Of a stretch of 64,000 bases of DNA, positions 54,554 through 64,000 are shown piece after piece (position 1 is the stretch's first letter; the number at the start of each line of letters is the position of its first letter). Below the pieces are notes generated by a model. That model did no database searches and was not told the DNA's origin. It saw only the letters and a program-made list of their open reading frames with translations. A program made the position numbers and the translations under genes. The DNA lies in NCBI GenBank assembly GCA_016858145.1, contig JAEHOE010000007.1:1612001-1676000 (forward strand). The letters are read 5' to 3'. Source of the stretch: Edaphochlamys debaryana. Lineage: Eukaryota > Chlorophyta > Chlorophyceae > Chlamydomonadales.

Positions 54554-57500
54554 ATGACTGGCAAGGTGGCACCGGCGCCATGGCCAGACCCAACTGGGGG
54601 GGCGGAGAGGAAAGCCTCGGGTAGTGTACCACAACAAAAGTCGCGACGGAGACCTGGACTTCCACTGGTGAGCAGGGAGTGGCTGGGGGGTGAGGGCTGC
54701 ACGTGGACGCTGCCCACCCGGTCTTGCCCCCAGCTTGCCCCTACCCACGCGCCCCCCCGTAGGCGTCTGTCTTGGAGGAATATAGAGCAGTCAAAGGCGT
54801 GCGCAACATCATGGGAGCTATTGGTAAGGGGCAGGCCGCATCAGCTGGCGAGAGGCTTATGGTAGTATGAGTGAGGTTGTGCGGCCAGCTGAGGAGGCCC
54901 TGATGATGGGCGTGTCCGTGCTATACCCCCCCCCCGCACACACACACACACACGCCGTCACACGCCTCGCTTACACGAGCAGCCGCCCACACACATACGC
55001 ATGTCCTTACCGTACAGGCTTCGCGGCAGTATCCTTTGCCGCGCTGGCGCTCACCTTTTCAGATGCTGAGTTCTCATCCGACGCGCGTACAACGCTCACG
55101 AGCGCGTCCATGTGAGCGAGGATGCGTGGGAGACCATAAACGGAAGGAGGCGTCAAAGGGTAGACGCTCGTATCATACTCGAGTGCTGCTGCCACATGCT
55201 ATACTAGACCAGGCAGCTGTAGCGGTCTTGGGTATCACGCTTCACCCGCCACTGTGGATCCCCAAGCCCAGCCCAAGCCAAAGCCCCCACCCCAACACTC
55301 TCGCCCTTCGCCCTAGGTCCTACACCGACGCCGCAGGCCACTCACAGGCCTTCGCCGATGCCGTGTCTATGCCCGATTCTATCGGTTACATGACAGGGTG
55401 GATGCAGAACCTGGTGGCAAGCTCAGAGACGCGATTCCCTAAGGTAGGTTGCGTGCACGCGTGTGTGAGGGGAAGGCTGAGAGTCCGGAGTTGCCTAGAA
55501 GAACCGATGGACGACAGGGAAGCCCCAGCATGCCGGCAATTCTCACGCCTACCCCGTTCCACGCACACAGGATGACGGGTTGCTGTACGTTGCGGAGGGG
55601 CTGGAGGTGAAACACATGTTCTGGATAGGTGTGACCAGCCCGCTGCCCACATGCAAGGGCCCCGCGGCCGTGGTCGTGCCGGAGACTCGGCCGTGCAGGC
55701 CCCAGCCTCTGCTGGTGAGCGGGCGGCATGGCTGCGTGGGTTCAATGGGGGACAAAGTAGCACCAGCGCTAACGATGTCCAGGTCTGCGCGGGCGAAGCC
55801 CACGTGCGGGCAGATTCCTGGCCATGACCATGTGGGCGCTTCCTTGTGCCCCCCAGACGGACGTGGCGGCAAAGCTGCAGGCAGCCACCAACCTCACCTT
55901 CTCCCTGGCTTCGTCCAACACCGTCTGGCGCTCATGGTACCAGCCGATCATTACGACTCGCCTGTGGGTGGCTGGGGGGGCGCGGGCGCGGTGGCACCCA
56001 AGCAGTCACACCCGGGGGCCTGGGTACGGGGTGCGCGTGAGTCATCGGTGACGACGCTCGGGGCGCTGTGCCGACGGACCTAGGGCGGCGTGGAACGAAT
56101 CTGCAGGGTGATGACATAATGGCCGCGCTGCTGCTGACCCGCACCGGCTCATTCAACTGGCTTCCTCACGACCCGAATGAACAGGTGGAGCAATGGCGAG
56201 CCACGGGCCAATGCGGCGGCGGCCCTGGCCGCGCTCGCCAGCGCCGACGCCCTGGCCATCGCCGCCAACCAGCTGGTGGAGACGGACATTTACATAATGG
56301 TTAAGGACGTGTACGACAGGGAGTCGTACGCGATGTTCAGGTGGGTCGTGGCCCCATGGAGCGCACGGCAGCGCTGTTCGGGGCGGGAGCGTTCGGGGCC
56401 CGCTTGGACCTGTCTCAAGTGCTCCCGTCCAGTCTTCCCAGGTCCAGGGCTGGTTTACTGCGACCTGCCTTGCGACGTTCCAGTGATTGGGATACCGTTC
56501 TGCGTGCCGTTTAGGTTGATGGCGTGGATGGCGACAGACGACCCCTACGACACACCCAAGGTCGTCACGGGGCACCGCGCCGTCCGCAGCGCCCAGACCC
56601 TGCCGGTGCGTCTGAGCCTGTCGGCCCCTACGGACCGATCCCATGCTCTGCCACTCCCTCTCCTTCCCTGAGTGCTTCCATCACCAAAGTCCCCATCACC
56701 TTCAGTCCCCTTCACAGCTGCAACCCCATTCCCTCGGCACCGCCCCCACCGCTTTCCCCCCCCCCCCCCCAGCTGCCCACCAAGCTCAGCCCCGTGGCTC
56801 ACGCGCTCACCATTATCTTCTTCATATGGTGCGGCTTCCGCCTTTTCCTCGAAGTCATGGAGGCGCTGCTGCATCGGGCGCTGCTGGGCAGCGTGTGGCG
56901 CTACTTCAGCTTCCTCAACTGCCTCGAGCTCGCTATGCTGCTAGTCGTTACGGTCAGCGCATCGATGCGCTACTCGCTCGTTGCGTCCAACAGCGAGCTG
57001 CTGGGCCGGGCGACGCAGTTGGGCTGGGCCGCAATGGACCCCGCGGCGGTGAGCCAGGGGTGCAGGGGGGGGAAGGGTTGGGTGGGGGCGGAGGGGAGGG
57101 CGAGGCGCAGGATGAAAGGGAGTCTCCGGGGGCGGTGAGACGGGAGGGCGCTGGAAGGTTGTCGGCCCCGCGCAAGTTTCTAGAATGCGTTCCTGCACCC
57201 GTGCAGGACGCTGAGCTGTCGCAGCTGTACGAGAATGGCATCACGCTCTACATCCTGTGGTGAGGGCACCCGCGCACCGAGTGAGGGCGGACAAGTTGCG
57301 GTCGCCAAGCCGTGCCTCAACCCTTCCATTGCTTGCCTGCCCTCCCCTCCCCGCACCACCCCTCACTGACAACGCACTGCCCTCCCCGCCCCCGCAGGTA
57401 CACCTGGCTGGCCCCCACCGCCGTTCTGGCCATCATGGTGTTCCGCCACCTTAACGTGCACGCGGGCGTGGGCGTGTTCACGGAGCTGCTCTCCATAGCC

Positions 57501-60243
57501 GCCACCCCCCTCAAGGACCTGGGCCTGGTGGGTGTGGGGAGGGGCGGCAAGGGGCTACGGTCAGCCAGGGCTGTGTCAGAGCGCTGGGAAGCGGCGACCT
57601 AGCCGCGCGCTCGGCCCTGTCCGTGGGCGTACCGGTGCACCTGTGCTGCTGTGTGCCTGGCCCTCCGGCCTCCGCAGGTCATCATCTACATCATCATCCT
57701 CTGCGCCACCATCAACTACCTCTTCTTCATCCTGGTCGGCTCCAACCTGGACCTGCGCACCTGGGGAGAGTCCTTCCTGACCACCATCCTTCTTGCTTTG
57801 GGTGGGTCCAGCTTGGCGGCCGGGCCGCAACGCGCGTTGCGCGCACCGCACCGCACCGCACCGCAAGCGCACTAGGCTAGATGCAGACAGGCTAGGGCGC
57901 GCAACGCGGCGACGAGGCTCATCACGAGCGCAAGGACGGTGCCCCTGGTGCCGCGGTACTGCTGTTCAAGTGTATAGGGGGCTGGAAAGGTGCATTGTGT
58001 TGTCCTACCCTAACTCCACACGTCTGCCACCCTCACCCAACTCCCGTACCTCTTGCACGTCCACCAGGGTACTACGACTACAACGCCTTTACAGTCAACA
58101 ACATCGCCTTCTCCACGTGGACGCCCATCGCGGCGTTTATGTTTGTCCTCATGGCGCTGGCACTCGTCATCATCGCTCAGAACGTAGGGGGCGCGTGGGG
58201 GAGGCTGGGGCGGGGGTTGGCGCGGGGGTGTGCAATAGGCATTGTGCACTGGTTGATGCCTAGGCAGGAATCCTACCGGTACCGTTACACGCGGGGGTGT
58301 GCATCAGGTAATGAGGGCTGCTGGCTGTGTGTGGGGTGCTGCCATTGCACCACCTGCCATCCGTCACGCGCGACCACAGCGATGTCTGACCTGCACCCAC
58401 CCCCCGTCGCTCCTCCCCCCATGTCCTTACCACCCTCAGGTCATCCTGGCCATCATAGGTGTTGCGTACGACAAGGCCACGGAGTTGGTGCGACCCACGT
58501 CGGGCTCGTTCGCCTGGTTCGTGGCCAAGGTACGCGGCGGATGCCTTCGTCCATGTTACAATACAAACACAACATGCCCTCTCTCTGCTGTACTCTCAGC
58601 CGGCCAAACTGGGCCCGCTTCAGCCGGTGCAACCAGCCGCCACTACAGCGCGCGGAAGCATTGCCCACTACCGCACTGGTGAAATAAACACCGAACCCCA
58701 TCCCTCCCGCCCCCAGGTTTACTTCTTTCACCTGGTCTGGCTCTACTACTGGGTCATCTCAGGCTTCAGCAAGGACGGGGCACGGTGAGCACCGGGGTCG
58801 AGACGCACGGGGCGCTCGGTACCTGTGATGTCGACCCCCCCTGCGAACTCCCCGGGGACACAATGGCTTCTTGGCTGCAGCAGTGCCTGTGCTGCGGATG
58901 CATGTGCCAAATTCACCTATGTGCGCTGACCTCCGACCGTGCCCCCTGTCCGCCAGGGAGCGCTTCATGTCCAGCGCCTGGCAGCGCTGGTCCCGGGAAC
59001 ACGCCCGCGCCTACGCCCTCACCTGCCTTCCCGAGATGGAGCTCGTCTTCACCTACTTCTGCGGTGAGCCCGCCCCCCACCATGCTACACAGAAAGACCA
59101 GGGCACCGGCTGCACCAGCAAACCATGCCTTGAGGCGCTCAGCCTCCCAGTGCCCGCTCGCTCAAACCCGGACCGTGGTTGGTATGCCAGAGCCCTTCGC
59201 ACCACCAGCCACGCCACCTTGCGCTCACCGTGCCTGCTTGTCTCCACTTCACTGAGCGCATTCGCGCCTCCTTCTCGCCCACTTGCCTCCTGCTCATCCC
59301 TCAGACCCTGGCACCCTGATGCTCCGCCGCGTGCCCGCACTTGAGGCGGCCGCCGCCAAGCGAGCGGCCGCTGCGCAGGCGGCTGCGGGCGGGGCTGGGG
59401 CCGGGGGCTCGCGCCGGTTCAGCGAGGGCGGCGAGGACGATGGGGACGTGGAGGAGGGTGGCGGCAAGGCGGTCCGTGCTCCAGACGCACCCCTCGACGT
59501 GGAGGCGACCCTGGACGATGCTCTCTTGCGCGAGGTAGGCACCGCTACGGGACCACCTGTGGGCGTAGCGGAATGGACAGGGTCTGTGCGCTCCCGCCCT
59601 ATCGGTAGCTGCTTCCCAGCACACACCCCAAAGGAGCCAGTAAGACCTCAGCACTGATGCAACTCTACCTGCACCCCACCAGGTCCTACGGCGGGTGGAG
59701 GCGCAGCCCGGGCTGCTGACGCTGCTGTGGGGCCCCTTTGGCCCCGTGTGGCACTGCTGGCAGACAGGGGGCCCCTCCATGTCGCTGCTGCACTCCACCA
59801 TCTCCGACCTCTACCTCAAGCCCGGCGCCGATACGGCTGCAACCAGCCGCTTTGGCTCTGACCTCGGCAGCGGATCGGGCCGCTTGGACGGCGCAAGTGG
59901 GCAGGAGTTCATTGGCGGAGAGGCAGGGGCAGGCTCGGCGGACGGACGCGGTGAGGGCGGGGAGGGCAGCAGCGGACTGCCGTCAGTCTTCGACAGCTCT
60001 GGCGGCATGTTCGGCCGCGGGCGGCGGCGGCAGGAGCAGATGGCCGTACTGTACGGCGAGGTGAAGCGAGTGGAGGCGCTGCTGCAGGCCGTACTGGAGC
60101 ATCAGGCGGCGCAGCAGCAGCTGTTGCAGCAGCTGGTGGGCGGGGGCGGAGGCGGAGGCGCAGGAGGCGGCATGTTGGGTGGGGGGAGCATGCAGGACGC
60201 GCGACAGGCTCGGGAAGCCCCATTGCGAGAATCTGAGAGCTGA
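54554..60243 (+). CDS. PKD2-like (polycystin/TRPP) cation channel
   Basis: Eighteen exons: 54554-54667, 54763-54823, 55018-55111, 55317-55443, 55571-55714, 55857-55963, 56185-56340, 56515-56605, 56773-57048, 57207-57259, 57398-57527, 57678-57801, 58068-58183, 58440-58529, 58717-58784, 58957-59063, 59305-59534 and 59683-60243, giving 882 residues. TM1 lies near VRNIMGAIGFAAVSFAALAL. A large extracellular polycystin-type domain follows, then TM segments including LTIIFFIWCGFRLFLEVMEA, FLNCLELAMLLVVTVSASM, WYTWLAPTAVLAIMVF and VIIYIIILCATINYLFFILV. The pore region SFLTTILLALGYYDYNAF and the S6-like FMFVLMALALVIIAQNVIL match PKD channels. The C terminus is acidic and Gly-rich with a coiled coil (AVLYGEVKRVEALLQAVL) as in PKD2. 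Algal PKD2 acts in cilia; localisation here is inferred. Exon 7 was joined to exon 6 through the GTGGGT donor at 55964, which skips an in-frame decoy. Confidence 0.9.
54937..54953. repeat. (CA)n microsatellite, intron 2 of the PKD2-like gene
   Basis: About eight CA units directly after a poly-C run. Confidence 0.9.
57843..57865. repeat. (GCACC)4 microsatellite, intron 12 of the PKD2-like gene
   Basis: Four exact GCACC units and a partial fifth, inside the intron between 57801 and 58068. Confidence 0.85.
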
Positions 60244-61467
60244 GGCCGAGGGCAGGGCCCCAAGATCAAGCAAGGGGGGTTGAGCTGATGGGGGGTGGGG
60301 AGGAGGAAATGTGACGTGTGGGTGCTCGAATTTCCTTTCGTGGGATGGGGGCTTTACTTTGCCCTGGCAAAGAGCTGCCAGCTACTTGTCGGATACCGTA
60401 CTTCTGCTGTGACTTCTCATTCCTGGGCGCTACTAGATTCTTGAATACCGGTTCTCGTGCCTGTAACTCCGAGCTCAAGGAGCCAGGTCCCCGGCCTCAT
60501 GGCCAGGGCAGGTCGAGAGGCAATGTGCACCGATATACCATATTCTCGTAACTGTGGGACGCCGTACTGTGTCATGGATCAGGATGGATCATCCGGGCCG
60601 TAGAGGAGGATGGGACCTGAACAGTACCCTATTGAGAGGGGGCAGGCAAGAGGTCACAGGGGACACTCGCTTAAGGGCACGCTGGCAACGCTGATACATC
60701 TCTCATTGTTTATTCATGCTGTGTGACCGTACACCTTCTGGCCAAAGACATGGCCTTGATGGGGCGGCAAGGCTGGCCGGGGGCCCAGGCGACAGGGCCA
60801 GGGATGGGGTCGTGGGGTCGCAGTGACGAGACCGTTCCGCTAAACTGCCTTCCGCCACGCACGGCCTCACCAACAGCATCCCTGTATGCTGTATACTGAA
60901 CGCCTTTCCCATGACAAGTTGCCGCACACGCCTGCTGGTCTCCAGGAAATGCCATCGGCAGGGGCGAGTCGGGCGACCTGACACGAGATGGCAAGGTTGA
61001 GGTTGAGACTGCCTCAAAGGCGCGAAGAGTGATGATGGGCAAAGGGGGCAAAGGGGGTGAATGTGAGAGTGGGGAGTGGGGAGTGGGGTGGGATGGAGCC
61101 TGCGGGATCTGAGCGTGCTGTCGGGCGGGATCGGACTTCGCGCCGGGGAGGGGGAGACGGGCAGGCGCAGGTCCGCCAGTCGCGCTGTCGCAATTGTACT
61201 GTTCTCTAGCCCTTCCTAACTGTAGTTGCATCTAGACACTAGACACATTTGAAGCACGAGAACGTGACCAAGGACGGAGTGAACATCGCCCGCCGCGGCT
61301 GCCACCTTACTGTGAGCTCCGAACTGCATCTTTTACACCAGACTTATGCTAATGGGGGCAGCTCACGGCCGGCCACGGAGGAGCTGGGCCGGCCCTGCAT
61401 GGCACGGGCTATAAGCAGCAGGCTGGACGGCGCTGGGCGCCCGCTCTGGAACCAGTAGAACAGGATC
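60244..61467. other. intergenic: PKD2-like 3' UTR and flippase promoter
   Basis: The PKD2-like transcript probably ends near the TGTAA at 60462. The rest, about 1 kb, holds the promoter and 5' UTR of the flippase gene. A 7-bp G-rich repeat (AGTGGGG, three copies) lies at 61068-61088. No coding exon is supported. Confidence 0.5.
60462..60466 (+). promoter_or_regulatory. TGTAA poly(A) signal, PKD2-like gene
   Basis: TGTAA on the coding strand, 219 nt after the stop codon. It is the best-placed signal in the window. Confidence 0.6.
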
Positions 61468-64000
61468 ATGGGGTTGCACTGGTGCAACTTGTGCGGCTCC
61501 AAGCCGCGGGTGGACGCAAGCTCGCAGACGAGAAGCGTGCCTGTTCACCCGGAAGAACCCCTCCTATACCGTGGCAATTATGCCTCGACAACAAAGTACA
61601 CGCTGCTCAGCTACCTGCCGAAGGCGCTGTTCGAGCAATATCGGTGAGCTCGATGCTGGATACATCGCTGAGTGCGAGCAAGCCCGCCAGGCTGCCCTGA
61701 CTCAAGCAGAGTGCTTTTTCGGATACTGCTGGGCGGAGTGGACAGCGGCTTCGCAGATGGCTGGTTGGTGCCTCCTTGGGCAGCTGGCCGGGCGTGTCCG
61801 GGTCCGGCGCGACCCCTCCGCCCCGCTTGCCGGGACCCGGGTGGGGCGAGAGCAGCGCCAGCGAAATGCAGAAGTTTAGGCCTGAACACGAGCCTTCTGA
61901 CACTGTCAACGGCAGCATACAAACGGCATCAGGCCTCCAGCTGCAATAGCTAGTGTGGCAGTCAGCAACGCACCCAACGGTTTTGGGTATCGTGGCACCG
62001 CGGGCGGTAGGGCGCTCGGTAGGACATTCATGAGCAGGAGAGCAGAGGAGAGATTACGAAAGCTGGAGACTCAATGAGCCCTGGCGTCCTGTCCTCTTTG
62101 TGCCCCTCAGCCCTGTCCCGCCACCCGTCCCCAGCACACTAGTGCGCATCCCTCCGCCACGCTGTGCGCCTCACACCACCGCAACCACCCCCTAAGTCCC
62201 ATGCTCCCCTGCGGCCAACAGGCGGGTTGCCAACATCTTCTTCACGCTTATGGCCGCCATCTCGCTCACACCCTTCAGCCCCGTGCGGTGAGAGCAGAAT
62301 GCGGGGGAGGCCTGTGGGTCTGTGCCTGTGGGGGGTATCCGCATGCGGCTTCCTGACGGCACCCTCGAGCTAGACTAGAGCAGCTCGCATTGCCGTTTTT
62401 GACGCCGCCTACCCTACCCGCCAGCGGAGCTGCGGACTCGGGATCCCTCCAATCCGCCGCAACTGCGTCCTTTGCTTGCCAGTCCCGCCCTCTTCGCCAC
62501 TGCACAAACGCAGCCTTTGCTGTGCTGCCCTGCCCTGCCCAGCGCCGCCCCACTGCCCCCTATCCTCCAAACCGCCCATGGCGTCCCTCCTCCCCCCCCC
62601 CCGCCCAGCCCCTGGACCACGTGGACCCCCCTGGTGCTGGTGGTGGGCGTGTCCATGATCAAGGAGGCGCGGGAGGACTACAAGCGGTACAAGCAGGACA
62701 AGGAGGTCAACGGCCGCCCCACGCGGGTGCTGGACAGCGCCACGGGTGAGGCGGCGACCTGCGTGGGGGGGGGCGGTATTGGGGAGGGGAGGGGGAGAGA
62801 AGAGGGGAGGGAGCGGGGCGGGGCGGGGGGTGAGAGGAGGGAGGATGAGGAAGAAGTGCACGCGAGAGCGGAGCTTGCGGAGCATGGCCACGGGGCTTGT
62901 TTCTCCCCCGGGAGCAGGGCGGAGGGGACAAGGGACAAGGAGGAAGATGGATGGACTCAGGGAGCATGCACGACTGAGTAGTTGTGGGAGGGCATGCAGG
63001 GGAAAAGCAGCGAGCAAGTTTTAAAGGACCAGGGAGCGCGTTCGTCTGGGGCGTATGAGGGCGCACAGGGTCCGGAGAGTGGAGCTCGGAGGGAAGCAGA
63101 GACGCCTGGGCGAGCTCGGATGAGGGCTGCTTAGTCCAGAAGCCAGGGGGCGGGGGCGACGGGAGCGCACAGAAGGCGGCACAAAAGTCTGCATGCAGTC
63201 ATGGTATCAGCAAAGAAACCGGGCATCCGTGCGGGTCAAGGAGACTCTAACTGAGGCCCAGTTTCAGCGCTGTCCTGCCAGCCCCAAAGCGGCCCCGGAG
63301 TTCGGACCCCTGCGCGCGATGCCCTGCGGGGTTCCGCTCACAAGCCACCGCTGCCCACGCCCTCTCCGCCCCGCCCCTGCGCCCCCAGGCACGTTCATAG
63401 AGGTGCCCTGGCACCAGGTCCAGGTCGGGGATGTGGTGCAGGTGAGGAGGCGGGGGGGGGCACAACCGGGTGGGGAACGGTGGGGAAGGGCACGGGGGAG
63501 GACCACGGTCGGGGTGACGCGGGTGGCGGTTGATGGTCTGCGGGAGAGCGGCCGTGTAGCCCGGGCGCCGCGGCTGGGGTGGGCGTTGCTTGGGGGCGGC
63601 GGGCGCAGGGCCCGCACATCACACAAGCAGCGCCGCTACCTAGCATGAGGCGGAGCGTCAACGGGGAGGGACGGGGGGAAAGCAGACCACTGTGACGACC
63701 TGCCAAGGGGCTTGGAGAGCAGCGCTCGACTGGGACTGACCAGCGCTGGCGGTCCATGCATCATGAGGCTGGGTTTCAAGGCCCCTGGCAGCGGCTGCTA
63801 ACGGGCTTGCTGGTGAAGGCTCTCTGAAGGGGCACGCGTGCGGCGGTTAAGGTCTGGAGCGCTGACGCAACGGCCATGCTGTGTCGTGCTGTGTCGTGCT
63901 GCGCTCCAGGTGCTGCGTGACGAGTACCTGCCCGCGGACCTGGTGCTGCTGACCAGCTCCAACAACGAGGGCACGTGCTACGTGGAGACCATGAACCTGG
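61468..64000 (+). CDS. P4-type ATPase (phospholipid flippase), 5' part, cut by window end
   Basis: Five exons are visible: 61468-61643, 62222-62287, 62609-62745, 63389-63441 and 63910->64000. The start [16 protein letters not shown] is the first in-frame ATG, and exon 1 is too short to stand out as an ORF. The protein then has the P4-ATPase N-terminal signature: [20 protein letters not shown] and [20 protein letters not shown] (TM1), [20 protein letters not shown] (TM2), [18 protein letters not shown], then the actuator-domain start with [15 protein letters not shown] and [19 protein letters not shown], ending YVETMNL just before the expected DGETN. The phosphorylation loop, ATP-binding domain and remaining TM helices lie beyond 64000. 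P4-ATPases flip aminophospholipids toward the cytosolic leaflet, usually with a CDC50 partner, at the Golgi or plasma membrane. Confidence 0.92.

Noticed and set aside
55968..56106. One-base frameshift between exons 6 and 7 of the PKD2-like gene
   Set aside because: Apparent only if 56107-56184 is treated as an exon. Using the GTGGGT donor at 55964 and acceptor before 56185 restores the frame without any error.
1..64000. CRISPR arrays, operons, ribosome-binding sites or bacterial origin
   Set aside because: Intron-split genes, UTR-sized gaps and eukaryote-specific proteins exclude a prokaryotic reading; the only tandem repeats are short micro- or minisatellites.

Overview
This window looks like nuclear DNA of a volvocine or otherwise Chlamydomonadalean green alga. 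It is very GC-rich, genes are split by many short GT-AG introns (about 125 introns in 15 genes), third positions are C/G, intergenic gaps are only 0.3-1.5 kb, several 3' regions carry the algal TGTAA poly(A) signal, and the gene content (CCDC13, a polycystin-type channel, chloroplast transit peptides, hydroxyproline-arabinosylation enzyme) fits a ciliated photosynthetic cell. There is no prokaryotic organisation, CRISPR array or recognisable tRNA/rRNA. Gene models below were assembled by hand from reading frame, splice consensus and phase. They are predictions and no transcript data were seen.

Layout: (1) 1-2889 (+) 3' part of a patatin/cPLA2-like acyl hydrolase; (2) 3862-9423 (+) XEG113-type GT77 arabinosyltransferase; (3) 10484-11611 (-) IMP3, sharing a 335-bp divergent promoter with (4) 11947-13432 (+) a plastid rhodanese; (5, 6) 14919-19064 (-) and 19490-23749 (+) a head-to-head pair of GH1 glycosidase paralogs with patches of near-identical sequence; (7) 24863-26510 (-) a small NTF2/SnoaL-like protein with a Tat-type thylakoid-lumen presequence; (8) 27145-32931 (-) a two-TM GDA1/CD39 apyrase whose catalytic domain is interrupted by about 760 residues of low-complexity sequence; (9) 33458-36449 (-) a DEDDh exonuclease-fold protein resembling Gfd2/YDR514C; (10) 37109-41583 (-) an unrecognised secreted, sequon-rich, Pro/Ala-rich surface protein with a MITE in intron 1; (11) 42468-44492 (-) a chloroplast J-like CPP1-type membrane protein; (12) 45174-48872 (-) CCDC13; (13) 49685-53492 (-) a CID-domain RNA-processing protein with a 900-residue disordered tail; (14) 54554-60243 (+) a PKD2-like cation channel; (15) 61468-64000 (+) the 5' part of a P4-ATPase flippase, cut by the window end.

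The genes do not form an operon-like system. Two loose themes recur by inference: cell-surface/extracellular glycobiology (XEG113-like enzyme, GH1 pair, secreted Pro-rich protein, apyrase) and cilia/membrane signalling (CCDC13, PKD2-like channel, flippase). The items I consider most worth a second look are the split apyrase, the GH1 inverted pair with mosaic conversion, the lumenal NTF2-like protein, the unrecognised surface protein, the 225-bp PIF/Harbinger-like MITE, and the apparent excess of GC-AG introns (5 predicted).
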